Counted from the stretch's first letter, positions 1-7,462 are shown. The stretch is DNA of 64,000 nucleotides from Ihuprevotella massiliensis (GCA_900095835.1 LT608321.1:1477085-1541084), one strand, 5' to 3'. A program made the numbers and translations. The notes: generated by a model from the sequence alone, not told the origin.

Positions 1-2210
1 ATATCAATATTCGCATTAATCTGTTCGAGTGTCTTAGCCTCTTCGTTTATGGTAGTTTTCGTAACGAGACCAGCATTCTTGATAGCATCCTCTTTATCAC
101 GCCAAAGTTTAATCTGCTTATTGATGACAGCAGCTTCTTCTAGATTGGCTGTTTGAAGTTGCTCAGTAAGGATATCTATATTTGTAGAAATGTCTTTGAG
201 CGTAGATGCATCTGACTTTATACCCTTTTGCTGAGCACCTGCACCAATTTTATTAAGTCTATCTAATTCCTTCTCGTACTGAGTGATTTCTTCGCGTAAA
301 GCTTTGATGGATTCCTCGCTGGTGGCTTCGCGCAAAGCATTACGAGCTTTTTCAAGTTTATCCTCTGTCTTAGCAATAAGACCTACAGATGGTTTATTGA
401 TGGTATTAGTATTAGCATGACCACCACCCCCACTATGTCCCCCTATTGCATTTCTAGGAGGATTTGTCTTTGGAGGTTGAAATTTATCTGTATTGGCATT
501 CTTGCCACTTCCCCTATCTTTTGTCTTGGTCTCGACTGTTATGGTCTTTGTATCGTCTAGTCCCAGGAATTTCTTGAGCCATTCCCAAGCTATCTTGATT
601 TTCTCAATTACCCAGTTGAAGGCTTTGACAAGGGCATCCTTAATGATACCAGCCAATTTCTTTACCACACCCCAAACCTTGTCACAAATAGCACGGAAGG
701 TATCGCTCTTTTTATAAGCCAACACAACAATAGCAACGAGAGCAGCAATAGCCATAATAACAATCCCGATCGGGTTTGCAGATAGGGCTACGTTGAGAGC
801 CCATTGAGCAACTGTCCATGTTTTACTAGCAAGTGCCACTGCTTTTTGTGCCACAGCACTTGCTATAATTGCAGCCGTGAGTTGTATACTAACGGCACGA
901 GACGCTAAGGAAGCTACGGTAGAGCGTATCGTAGCTGCAGTAGATGCTACCCATGCTTTAACGTCTGCCCATTTGGCTGCGGTGAATGCCCACACAGCCT
1001 TTGAAGCCATGTATGCACCTTTGGCGAAAAGTATCAAGCCAGAGGTTGCTTGACCTGCCAACGCAGTATAGGTGACGTAGGGCTGAATGGCAGATGCTAC
1101 AGACCCTACCCATGAGAACATAGTGGAGAGTTGGTTGTGAAGCATCTGCGTGACCGCTTCTCCAGAGCCTGACATACTCTCAAAAGCGGCATCTATTGTC
1201 CCACCTGAGTCCGCCATCGCAGCCACGTTATTGCGGTACGTATCTGCTAGCTCGCCATTAAGGGGGATGAGTGCGCGTAGAGCTTCCGCTGAGCCAAAGA
1301 GTTTGCCGTAGATTTCTTCTGCTATCATGCCGTTGGCAGCGGCATAAGCCTTGACCGTACCATCGAGGTTAGTCAAAAAGTTTTGAAATCCCCCTGCTGC
1401 CTTGATGGCTGCTGCGTCAAACTGTATGCCCATGGCTTGTGCCATCTCGGTGGCTTCGGAGCTGGGCTTGACCAGCGCGGTGAAGATGGCAGCCATCTGC
1501 GTGCTCACCTCGTTGGTGTTGCCCGACACCCCAGTGAGGGTGGCAAAGCTCGCCATGAGCTCATCGACAGTGACCCCCAGCGTGGCAGCATTACCCGTGA
1601 CCCGTGGGAGAGCTTGGGCAAGCTGCTCAAAGGAGGTGACACCATTCTTGGCAGTGGTCTGTATCTTGTCTTGCAGGGCTGCAGCTTCGCTCCACTCCAG
1701 ACCATAGTTTTTGATGAGCGTGGAGGTGACGGTGACGGTCTGCCCGAGGTCGGCAATGCCCCCGACGGCAGACTTAGACGACTGCTCGAGGAAGGCAATC
1801 CAGTTGTCTTTGGGCACACCATTGGAGATCACTTGATAGAGCCCCGATGCCAGCTCCTCCTTGGCAAGGGGGATGGTGTTGGCAAGCTGCTCCACTTGCC
1901 CCGTGAGCAGCGAAAGCCCCTCTTTGCTCTCTCCAGCCATGGTGTTGACAGCGCGCATGCCCTTGTCGAAGGCGTTGAAGTCTTGGGCAATGCCCGAGAT
2001 GACATTTTGCAGACGTCCCACGACCTCGATGGAGGAGTTGAGGGCAAGGGCAAAGCTGCCCATGTTGGAGAGAGAGGAGGTGGCACGTTGCGCCACATCG
2101 GGTATGTCCCCGATGGCTTTGCGCAGCTCCTCGGTGCTAGCCGTGACAGAGTGGAGGACCTTTTGCCCGTTGCTCTCTATCTCGACGCGAAATTTCACGG
2201 TTTTGTCCAT
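1..2210 (-). CDS. Phage tail tape measure protein (3' end outside window)
   Basis: Open reading frame from an ATG at 2210 running off the window start, so 736 codons are visible and the C-terminus is missing. The product begins MDKTVKFRVEIESNG and has the TP901-type tape-measure core: long alanine/serine-rich helical stretches, segments such as VTGNAATLGVTVDELMASF, and hydrophobic helices around NPIGIVIMAIAALVAIVVL at roughly residues 485-505. A glycine-rich linker near residue 590 is followed by coiled coil. In the virion it sets tail length and helps DNA ejection. It follows the two tail-assembly chaperone frames, the standard gene order for long-tailed phages. The start is separated from the upstream gene by eight 7-base repeats. 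Confidence 0.9.
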   Translation of the reverse strand, partial: MDKTVKFRVEIESNGQKVLHSVTASTEELRKAIGDIPDVAQRATSSLSNMGSFALALNSSIEVVGRLQNVISGIAQDFNAFDKGMRAVNTMAGESKEGLSLLTGQVEQLANTIPLAKEELASGLYQVISNGVPKDNWIAFLEQSSKSAVGGIADLGQTVTVTSTLIKNYGLEWSEAAALQDKIQTTAKNGVTSFEQLAQALPRVTGNAATLGVTVDELMASFATLTGVSGNTNEVSTQMAAIFTALVKPSSEATEMAQAMGIQFDAAAIKAAGGFQNFLTNLDGTVKAYAAANGMIAEEIYGKLFGSAEALRALIPLNGELADTYRNNVAAMADSGGTIDAAFESMSGSGEAVTQMLHNQLSTMFSWVGSVASAIQPYVTYTALAGQATSGLILFAKGAYMASKAVWAFTAAKWADVKAWVASTAATIRSTVASLASRAVSIQLTAAIIASAVAQKAVALASKTWTVAQWALNVALSANPIGIVIMAIAALVAIVVLAYKKSDTFRAICDKVWGVVKKLAGIIKDALVKAFNWVIEKIKIAWEWLKKFLGLDDTKTITVETKTKDRGSGKNANTDKFQPPKTNPPRNAIGGHSGGGGHANTNTINKPSVGLIAKTEDKLEKARNALREATSEESIKALREEITQYEKELDRLNKIGAGAQQKGIKSDASTLKDISTNIDILTEQLQTANLEEAAVINKQIKLWRDKEDAIKNAGLVTKTTINEEAKTLEQINANID

Positions 2211-2214
2211 GGGG

Positions 2215-2270
2215 ATGGTAGATGTTAGACGTTAGAGATTAGAAGTTAGACGTTAGAAATTAGACGTTAG
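2215..2270. repeat. 7-base tandem repeat, 8 units, upstream of tape measure start
   Basis: Eight adjoining 7-base units of the form ANRTTAG: ATGGTAG, ATGTTAG, ACGTTAG, AGATTAG, AAGTTAG, ACGTTAG, AAATTAG, ACGTTAG. It begins 5 bases upstream of the tape measure ATG and fills the space to the previous gene. Shorter arrays of the same type lie at 2915-2942, 3467-3494, 4270-4297, 14233-14246 and, in host sequence, 37600-37620. Confidence 0.9.
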
Positions 2271-2560
2271 GCATTGTCGGACATTCCATATCGCTCAAGG
2301 GCAGCTTCGTAGCGTGCCTTGCGCTCTTGTGGCGAGAGTTGGGGCTCGCTGGGGAGCTGCTCCTTGTCCCATGGCAGGGGTAGAACCTCTGTAGGAGTGA
2401 GCGATTGGGTGGAGTGTGGCTGGAGCGTGCAGAGAGCGAGGATGCGTGTTTGTTCCCACGAGGTGCGCTGCTGCTGTTGTTGGTGTTGCGTCCATGCGGT
2501 GTGTGCAGCGTGGAACTCCGTGGGTGTGCATCCCTCAAAATCGGAGCGCGCCATGCCCAT
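2267..2560 (-). CDS. Tail assembly chaperone, frameshift (GT-like) part
   Basis: A 97-residue frame starting MGMARSDFEGCTPTEF. The SDFxxxTPxEFxAxxxAW pattern is typical of the T domain of tail-assembly chaperones, which recruit tail tube subunits onto the tape measure protein. The frame is in -1 phase relative to the preceding gene (2596-2910) and is open without a stop back to a run of eight A on the coding strand at 2636-2629. It therefore probably extends as RDTPNGDTRNLDIDQLLG... and is made as a frameshift fusion of roughly 210 residues. Independent initiation at 2560 is possible. It lies directly before the tape measure gene, as in other long-tailed phages. Confidence 0.8.
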   Translation of the reverse strand: MGMARSDFEGCTPTEFHAAHTAWTQHQQQQQRTSWEQTRILALCTLQPHSTQSLTPTEVLPLPWDKEQLPSEPQLSPQERKARYEAALERYGMSDNA

Positions 2561-2595
2561 GGCTCCAAGTGCAATGCCTAGCAGTTGGTCTATGT

Positions 2596-2910
2596 CTAGG
2601 TTTCGGGTGTCTCCGTTTGGGGTGTCTCTTTTTTTTCGCTGTCGGTTGCCGTGCTAGCCATGTCGGCGTAGAAGTTTTGCATGTCGCTGGGAGCGAGGAG
2701 GTCGGCAAATGTGAGGAAGTCGATGTTGCACTCCACTTTGTCGGCATTGCAGGCAGAGAGTAGGCAGCAGTGGAGGAAGAGGAGGTTGTCGGCAGTGTCT
2801 GTGGCATCGAGCTGTGATGCGTCGCGCCCTGTTTCGCGTTTGAAACGAACAAATGCGCCCATGGTGACACGGCAAGGATAGGTCTTGCCATCAAGAGTGA
2901 GAGTATTCAT
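2596..2910 (-). CDS. Tail assembly chaperone, first (G-like) part
   Basis: 104-residue product starting MNTLTLDGKTYPCRVTMGAF. The 'L-D-G-K-x-Y-P-C-R-x-T-M-G-A' opening is typical of small Mu-like/Bacteroidetes tail proteins encoded between tail tube and tape measure genes. The gene ends in an acidic/threonine tail (DSEKKETPQTETPET), encoded just after eight A's that can slip ribosomes into the following frame. It is inferred to be the lambda gpG equivalent. Start at 2910 preceded by a 7-base repeat array. Confidence 0.8.
   Translation of the reverse strand: MNTLTLDGKTYPCRVTMGAFVRFKRETGRDASQLDATDTADNLLFLHCCLLSACNADKVECNIDFLTFADLLAPSDMQNFYADMASTATDSEKKETPQTETPET
2629..2636 (-). promoter_or_regulatory. 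Slippery A8 run, probable -1 ribosomal frameshift site
   Basis: On the coding strand the zero frame reads GAA AAA AAA GAG. Eight consecutive A's allow both tRNAs to re-pair one base back, giving AAA AAA AGA GAC, which enters the open T-like frame. Position (tail chaperone pair immediately before tape measure) and -1 direction match the well-known frameshift of dsDNA phage tail genes. Confidence 0.8.
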
Positions 2911-2914
2911 ATAG

Positions 2915-2942
2915 CTTTTAGAGATTAGATGTTAGACGTTAG
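2915..2942. repeat. 7-base tandem repeat, 4 units
   Basis: Units CTTTTAG, AGATTAG, ATGTTAG, ACGTTAG, then degenerate AGAGATG and AGACGTT. It starts 5 bases upstream of the ATG at 2910, between the tail tube and chaperone genes. Confidence 0.8.
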
Positions 2943-2954
2943 AGAGATGAGACG

Positions 2955-3458
2955 TTATGCTGAATGGGTTTCGGAGGATTCATGTGTGGATGCAAGTGTG
3001 GATGCAGGTGTGGATGCAGCACTGGCTACTGTTGCTGTGCGCTCTTGTTTGGCTGTGAGGGTCTCAGGTGCTACGGCTCCAGAGTTTTCGAACGTGAGGG
3101 AGTATTTGGCGTCATCTCCAGCAGGTGCATCGAGGTCGAGAGAGGTGATGATGTAAGTGCCAGAGTAGGCAGCGGTTTCTCCCATGAAGCAGTAGGTGAG
3201 CTTGACGGGCGTGCCTTCCAGCATGAGTTTCTTGAGGTCGGCATAGGGCGTGCGAGAGCCTGTCACTTCAAATCCCTCAGTGGTGATTTGCTCGGAGACA
3301 GATTTGACGTATTTTTCCTTGAATCGTCCCTCGCCACGCTCCTTGGTGACGCGCTCGCCCGTCTCGGTCGAGTTGGAGATTTTGCACGTGGCGGAGTAGC
3401 CCATGGGCTTGCCATTGAGCGAGAGGATGAGGTCAGTGCCTAGTTTGTAGTCAGACAT
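2955..3458 (-). CDS. Major tail tube protein (TP901-1 type)
   Basis: 167 residues starting MSDYKLGTDLILSLNGKPMG. The opening 'G-T-D-L-I-L-S-L-N-G-K-P-x-G-x-S-x-T-C-x-I' and the central 'YADLKKLMLEGTPVKLTY' are typical of tail tube proteins in Bacteroidetes phages with long tails. The product would polymerise into the inner tail tube. The C-terminal ~30 residues are a Ser/Thr/Ala-rich tail without obvious fold. It lies between the lysis genes and tail chaperones, flanked on both sides by 7-base repeat arrays. Confidence 0.8.
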   Translation of the reverse strand: MSDYKLGTDLILSLNGKPMGYSATCKISNSTETGERVTKERGEGRFKEKYVKSVSEQITTEGFEVTGSRTPYADLKKLMLEGTPVKLTYCFMGETAAYSGTYIITSLDLDAPAGDDAKYSLTFENSGAVAPETLTAKQERTATVASAASTPASTLASTHESSETHSA

Positions 3459-3466
3459 GGTTGTAG

Positions 3467-3494
3467 GGTTTAGACGTTAGAGATTAGACGTTAG
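3467..3494. repeat. 7-base tandem repeat, 4 units
   Basis: Units GGTTTAG, ACGTTAG, AGATTAG, ACGTTAG, between the spanin-like gene stop (3491) and the tail tube start (3458). The last unit overlaps the stop codon of the upstream gene. Confidence 0.8.
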
Positions 3495-4084
3495 AGCCAG
3501 CTAAACAGATGGCTGCGGATGGCGATGTAGTAGAGCAGCACTGCCACAAGTGCGATGCCAAGCACGAGGGCTACCCACCACGAGGCTGATGTGCGTTTGA
3601 CCTCTTGGTGATAACTCTGCAAGGTCTGCTCTGCCAGCAGGGCATTTCGCGCTGCGGTGCGCTGATAGGAGTTGCTGCGCTGCTGATAGTAGGTGACGAG
3701 CTGTTGCAGGCTGTCGCACGATGCATCGAGATAGAGCGTGTCGTGGAGGGTGCGGATGGTGACTTGGGCGCGCCCCTTGCGCTGTGTGTAGCTAGCCCCT
3801 TGGGGGAGGTCACGGAGGTTGGTCAGCGGAATCGTCATCGATAGACTGTCCGCACTCACTCCCTCTCGCCTCACTATGGTCGTCTGTAGGACAGAGTTTG
3901 CGGTGCGCAGGCTGTCCGCGTGCTGTGCCACCACTCGGGTGGACGAGCTGGAAGTCGCTGTCACGCGCCTTGAGCTGCTGCAACTCGCTGCGCAGAGGAC
4001 AAGTGCCGTAATAGCGACACTCCGTAGCGCGACGAATGGTAGCTTCAAGGCGGAGGATGGCGTCGTGGAGTTGGGAGTTATCAT
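3491..4084 (-). CDS. Spanin-like lipoprotein with C-terminal membrane helix
   Basis: 197 residues from the ATG at 4084, chosen because it gives a signal peptide with lipobox ITALVLCAASC (Cys at about residue 35). A longer frame to 4210 exists but its extra residues look non-coding. After the lipid-attachment cysteine come a Ser/Thr linker, a helical periplasmic region, and a C-terminal transmembrane helix (WWVALVLGIALVAVLLYYIAI). A lipoprotein signal plus a C-terminal inner-membrane anchor is the layout of unimolecular spanins, which disrupt the outer membrane at the end of lysis. It overlaps the upstream gene (3810-4259) by 275 bases in the +1 frame, as Rz1 does within Rz. It follows the amidase. 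Confidence 0.65.
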   Translation of the reverse strand: MITPNSTTPSSALKLPFVALRSVAITALVLCAASCSSSRRVTATSSSSTRVVAQHADSLRTANSVLQTTIVRREGVSADSLSMTIPLTNLRDLPQGASYTQRKGRAQVTIRTLHDTLYLDASCDSLQQLVTYYQQRSNSYQRTAARNALLAEQTLQSYHQEVKRTSASWWVALVLGIALVAVLLYYIAIRSHLFSWL

Positions 4085-4259
4085 GCTGTAGGTTGATGAG
4101 TGTGCCTTGCACGTCCTCATACATAGCCTTGTAGGTGTCATGCACCTCTTTGGCTGTGCGTGCTTGGCGCAGAGTTTTGCTGGTGAGCCACACAATGACC
4201 GCTCCCACACTCCCAGTGGGCAAGAGCCATTGTAGTAGCGTGAGGAGGGAGTCGATCAT
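3810..4259 (-). CDS. Holin- or i-spanin-like membrane protein of the lysis cassette
   Basis: 149 residues starting MIDSLLTLLQWLLPTG. One N-terminal membrane segment (about residues 5-26), then a charged helical region likely to form coiled coil (about 30-75), then a C-x-YYGTC-P motif (CRYYGTCPLR, about residues 82-91). That motif recurs, as I remember it, in small membrane proteins next to amidases in Bacteroidetes phages. The C-terminal third is translated in a different frame from the lipoprotein gene 3491-4084. The Rz-like layout suggests an inner-membrane spanin partner; a holin role is the main alternative. Function is inferred from structure and position only. Confidence 0.6.
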   Translation of the reverse strand: MIDSLLTLLQWLLPTGSVGAVIVWLTSKTLRQARTAKEVHDTYKAMYEDVQGTLINLQHDNSQLHDAILRLEATIRRATECRYYGTCPLRSELQQLKARDSDFQLVHPSGGTARGQPAHRKLCPTDDHSEARGSECGQSIDDDSADQPP

Positions 4260-4269
4260 TGGTTGCTAT

Positions 4270-4297
4270 ACATTAGAGATTAGATGTTAGTAATTAG
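4270..4297. repeat. 7-base tandem repeat, 4 units
   Basis: Units ACATTAG, AGATTAG, ATGTTAG, TAATTAG, between the amidase stop (4294) and the start of the lysis membrane protein (4259). Confidence 0.8.
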
Positions 4298-4752
4298 AGA
4301 ATAACCTTGAGCCACGCACCCACATCGAAGCTGGGGCAAGCCTTGGCTCGATTGAGGTCGCGATGCCCCACGATGCGCACCTTGGGGTGGCGTTGGTGAA
4401 ACTCGCGGATGTAGCGTGCCATCTCGGAGCGTTGCAGGGCAGTGCGTGTGTCTTTGGGAGTCTTGCCGTCTTTGGCAAGTCCACCCACGTAGACAATGTG
4501 GCGTGACACGGAGTTGAAGCCTGCTGCACCATTGGTCAGCTCCCAAGGGTCGACGTTGGCATCCTCATTGTTGTCAACGAGTCGCTCTACGCTGCCATCG
4601 AGATGAAACATGTCGGTGTAGCCCACTTGTTTCCAGCCACGCCCTCCCTTACTCACGGGGTCGGTGTGCCAATGGCGCAGCTCGGCAGCACTCACCTCCC
4701 TCCCCTCGGGAGTGGCGGTGCAGTGGATAACGAGATATTTGAGTTCAGCCAT
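4294..4752 (-). CDS. N-acetylmuramoyl-L-alanine amidase (phage endolysin)
   Basis: 152 residues, a complete Amidase_2/PGRP-like domain. It has LVIHCTATPEG at residues 7-17 (zinc-binding His), GYTDMFHLDGSVERL with the substrate-site Tyr, and RIVGHRDLNRAKACPSFDV near the C-terminus, where His and Cys are the remaining zinc ligands as in T7-type lysozymes. It cleaves the amide bond between MurNAc and L-Ala in peptidoglycan. There is no signal peptide, so export would depend on a holin. It lies between the capsid gene and two membrane-protein genes, forming the lysis cassette. Confidence 0.92.
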   Translation of the reverse strand: MAELKYLVIHCTATPEGREVSAAELRHWHTDPVSKGGRGWKQVGYTDMFHLDGSVERLVDNNEDANVDPWELTNGAAGFNSVSRHIVYVGGLAKDGKTPKDTRTALQRSEMARYIREFHQRHPKVRIVGHRDLNRAKACPSFDVGAWLKVIL

Positions 4753-4758
4753 AGCGCA

Positions 4759-5823
4759 TTAGGGTTTGTGTGCACTCATGATCACTGCTCCAGCATCTTG
4801 CTTCTTGGGCATAGCGAGGAAGTAGTGACGGAAGTTCATCAGATTGCGTTGATGTTGGGGGTCTGTTCCAGCCTCGGAGTGATACATCTTCGTGGAGCCA
4901 GTGCATTTGAAGACGCGCTGCTCAAAAAAGGCAAAAGAGCACTGGAACTCTCCCGTTTCAGCCTTCGCACCTACAGACTTCTTCACGCCAGCCGTGGTGT
5001 AGACGGGGTTGAAATCAAACTCATAGATGTCAAAACTATATTGACGTCCAACTCTACCATCAGTGCGGTCTATATTGTACTGCTCCTTGAAGCGTTGGTC
5101 GGTCACTAACAAGTCGTTGACGTGTTCGGAGCAAAGCACTAGGCGACGACCTGCTGCTGGTACACCCAACTTGTCAAGTGCACGCTTAAGATTGATGACG
5201 TCTGCCATGACCATCTTGACACGACCTGTCTCTGGGTCTTTTTCGCCAGTGGTCTTAAGCACTGGGGTTTGTGGTGTATGCTTTTGGGCGCAAAAGGCGT
5301 GGGCAGCCTTGACAAACTTGGCATTGCTGATAGCAATAGCGTGAGACTCTTTGACACGCGCCATCTTATCATACGAGCTTGCGTACATCTCATCGTCGGT
5401 GACGGGAGTAGCCTTGGTCTGGAACTTGTCGAGCTTGAGCGCGATATCTCCGTCTTTAAGCTCTTGCACCTCGATGGGATAGGATGTATTGTTAATGAGC
5501 ACATCGGGGTCGACACCGACATCTACAAGGTGGATGACATCATTTTCGGCTAAGCTAGAGGCATCGGGGATGCCATCCAGCCAAGTGGCTCCTTCCAAAC
5601 GACGGAGTTGCTTCACCAGCTCGCCAGTCCAGATTTCTTTCAAGACCCCAGCACGGAGGATGGGATACTTGCTAGCAGGGAGATAGATGGAGAGCAATAC
5701 GCTGCCTGCAACGGCAAGGATGGCTCCCAAAATGGGAGGGATGCCCAAGAGCAGGGCAATGGTGGCTCCCGATAGAGTGTTGAGCAAGAGAGCCGTGACA
5801 GCTTGTAGGATTATTTTCTGCAT
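4759..5823 (-). CDS. Major capsid protein with N-terminal membrane-like segment
   Basis: 354 residues. The body (from about residue 55) has the pattern of Bacteroidetes Mu-like capsids: LKEIWTGELVKQLRR, then NDVIHLVDVGVDPDVLINN, KLDKFQTKATPVTDDE and FNFRHYFLAMPKK-like C-terminal segments. The protein forms the icosahedral head. Unusually, the first ~50 residues are strongly hydrophobic with two candidate membrane helices (LLNTLSGATIALLLGI and GAILAVAGSVLLSIYL). This segment might be removed by the adjacent prohead protease or might hold early capsids at the membrane; both are inference. It directly follows the protease/scaffold gene. Confidence 0.85.
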   Translation of the reverse strand: MQKIILQAVTALLLNTLSGATIALLLGIPPILGAILAVAGSVLLSIYLPASKYPILRAGVLKEIWTGELVKQLRRLEGATWLDGIPDASSLAENDVIHLVDVGVDPDVLINNTSYPIEVQELKDGDIALKLDKFQTKATPVTDDEMYASSYDKMARVKESHAIAISNAKFVKAAHAFCAQKHTPQTPVLKTTGEKDPETGRVKMVMADVINLKRALDKLGVPAAGRRLVLCSEHVNDLLVTDQRFKEQYNIDRTDGRVGRQYSFDIYEFDFNPVYTTAGVKKSVGAKAETGEFQCSFAFFEQRVFKCTGSTKMYHSEAGTDPQHQRNLMNFRHYFLAMPKKQDAGAVIMSAHKP

Positions 5824-5848
5824 AATTTTGTGGTTTTGAGGTTAGCAA

Positions 5849-6811
5849 TTAGAGTTCACAGTCAATACCGTACTCTGCCTTATAGAGTTGCTTGTAGTGG
5901 TCGGGGTCGCTCTCACGCAGCTGCATGAGCTCCTCGCTAGGCACATCACTGAGCTTGGCATAGGTCTTGGGCTGGACAGCCTGACCCGAGGAGTTGAGTG
6001 TGGCAGAGAGTTTTTCGCGTGGTGACATGGATTGCAAGGTGGTACGGAGATTGTCTGCACCGACAGACTTGCCAAGTTGGAGGAAGTGGTCGCGCATTTT
6101 CAGCTCGATTTTCTTCTCAGCGACTGCGCCATCAACGAGGGCTTCGACCTCACGCTGAATGACCGCTTCTTTCTCGGCACGGAGGGTTTCGACCTCTGTG
6201 CTGGTGGCTTTGATTTCATCGATTTTGGCATAGATAGCCGTTTCATCTGCCCCTTCGGGCAAGCCCAACTTGAGGGCTAATACTTTGGTGTCCATTTCGG
6301 TAGGATAGGTTGATTGAGGTTGGTTAGATTGATTATATAGTGACGGCAGGGGGCATGCTCCGCCTGCCGAGAGGTTGAGTTGCTGTCCTTGATAGTTGAG
6401 ACGGATGGCATCATCGTTAGCACCGATGTCTACCACGCTCACCTCAGTGAGCTTGCTCTTGGTGATGGTAGCCATGGTCTGACCCTCCACTGCAAGATTG
6501 GGGTCATCGTCCCACGCTAAGATGTCGATGCCAACGCTCACCATGCGCAGAGAGCCAAACTCCCATTGCTTTTTGCAGCGTTGGCTAAGCTCGGAGGCTT
6601 CATCGAAATTGAGTAGCCCCGTAATCTCTCCATGCTCTCTCCTGAGGTCGGTGACTGTACCGATGACTTGACCACGATAGTGCATCCAGAGCAACACGGG
6701 GTTGCGATTATATTGCTCGATGTCCAAGCCATCGGTCAAAACTCTCGTGCCGTAAGAGTTGAGAGAGTCATTGGTCAGTCGGACTCGGTTAGAGGTATTA
6801 TTTTTGCCCAT
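5849..6811 (-). CDS. Prohead protease / scaffold fusion (Mu gpI-like)
   Basis: 320 residues. The N-terminal ~140 residues resemble HK97-type prohead proteases: RVLTDGLDIEQYNRNPVLLWMH, then GSLRMVSVGI and LTEVSVVDIGAND. The C-terminal part from about residue 173 (MDTKVLALKLGLPEGADE...) is charged and helical, like a scaffold domain. In phage Mu the scaffold Z is translated from an internal start within I; here the in-frame ATG at 6295 sits exactly at the domain boundary and could do the same. It processes and shapes the prohead. It is the first gene of the left late block and is divergent from the terminase genes. Confidence 0.85.
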   Translation of the reverse strand: MGKNNTSNRVRLTNDSLNSYGTRVLTDGLDIEQYNRNPVLLWMHYRGQVIGTVTDLRREHGEITGLLNFDEASELSQRCKKQWEFGSLRMVSVGIDILAWDDDPNLAVEGQTMATITKSKLTEVSVVDIGANDDAIRLNYQGQQLNLSAGGACPLPSLYNQSNQPQSTYPTEMDTKVLALKLGLPEGADETAIYAKIDEIKATSTEVETLRAEKEAVIQREVEALVDGAVAEKKIELKMRDHFLQLGKSVGADNLRTTLQSMSPREKLSATLNSSGQAVQPKTYAKLSDVPSEELMQLRESDPDHYKQLYKAEYGIDCEL

Positions 6812-7000
6812 TGTCTTTTGGTTGATTTGATGATTATGCCCTTTGAGAGCGGGATTTCTGGTGCAATATTACTGCGTTATTTCGACCCTTAAAAATTAAG
6901 TTTGCAACCCTTGCACAGATATATGCAACGGTTGCAAACCTTTTTTTTACACCCCACAAAAAAGGGGCAACTTTGCACTATAATCAAGCATTTACAGCGC
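6812..7000. promoter_or_regulatory. Divergent late control region with inverted repeat
   Basis: 189-base intergenic region between divergent late blocks (protease leftward, terminase rightward). It holds a 10-base inverted repeat, GTTTGCAACC at 6900-6909 and GGTTGCAAAC at 6930-6939, with further TTGCA/TGCAA copies between the arms. This looks like a dimeric regulator site. Weak -7-like boxes are present in both directions (CAACTTTG at 6968 on +; TAATATTG on -), but no clear -33 element, so activator dependence is plausible. Confidence 0.5.
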
Positions 7001-7462
7001 ATGAAAAAAACAGAAAACGATAAGAAAAAGTCGCTTGCTCGCTCGCTCTATCTCTCGGGGATGGAGCAAGCAGAGATAGCGGACAAGATAGGGATGACAC
7101 GCGTGACCATCTCTCGCTGGTGTTCAGCTGAGGGGTGGAGGGAGCAGCGTGCAGCCAAAAATATCACCCGACCCGAACTCGTCAATAAGCTCCTGCTTAC
7201 CATAGACAAACTCATAGAGCAAGTACATGAGAGTGACAACCCAACCCTCATCTCTGGACTGGGCGATAAGCTCGCCAAACTAGCCTCCGTCATAGACAAG
7301 TTGGATAAAAAGGCAAATGTGGTAGATACCATTGAGTCCTTCATGGCTTTCTCAAATTGGCTAGTATTCCGCTCACAGACAGACAAAAACCTTACACCTG
7401 AGCTGCTCAAACTCTTCAACACCTACCAAGACAAGTATATCGTGGAGATGATGTCGCAGTAG
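7001..7462 (+). CDS. Terminase small subunit-like HTH protein
   Basis: 153 residues from the ATG at 7001 (MKKTENDKKKSLARSLYL). An upstream in-frame extension to 6902 would cross the inverted repeat and is less likely. A helix-turn-helix at about residues 19-45 (GMEQAEIADKIGMTRVTISRW) matches the DNA-recognition domain of small terminase subunits. The remainder is helical and probably oligomerises. It would bind phage DNA and load the large subunit encoded 42 bases downstream. It is the first gene of the + strand packaging block. Confidence 0.75.
   Translation: MKKTENDKKKSLARSLYLSGMEQAEIADKIGMTRVTISRWCSAEGWREQRAAKNITRPELVNKLLLTIDKLIEQVHESDNPTLISGLGDKLAKLASVIDKLDKKANVVDTIESFMAFSNWLVFRSQTDKNLTPELLKLFNTYQDKYIVEMMSQ

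Noticed and set aside
1383-2228. Long + strand open frame of 281 codons
   Set aside because: Antisense to the tape measure gene; its residue pattern is the complement of a coding frame and shows no family features.
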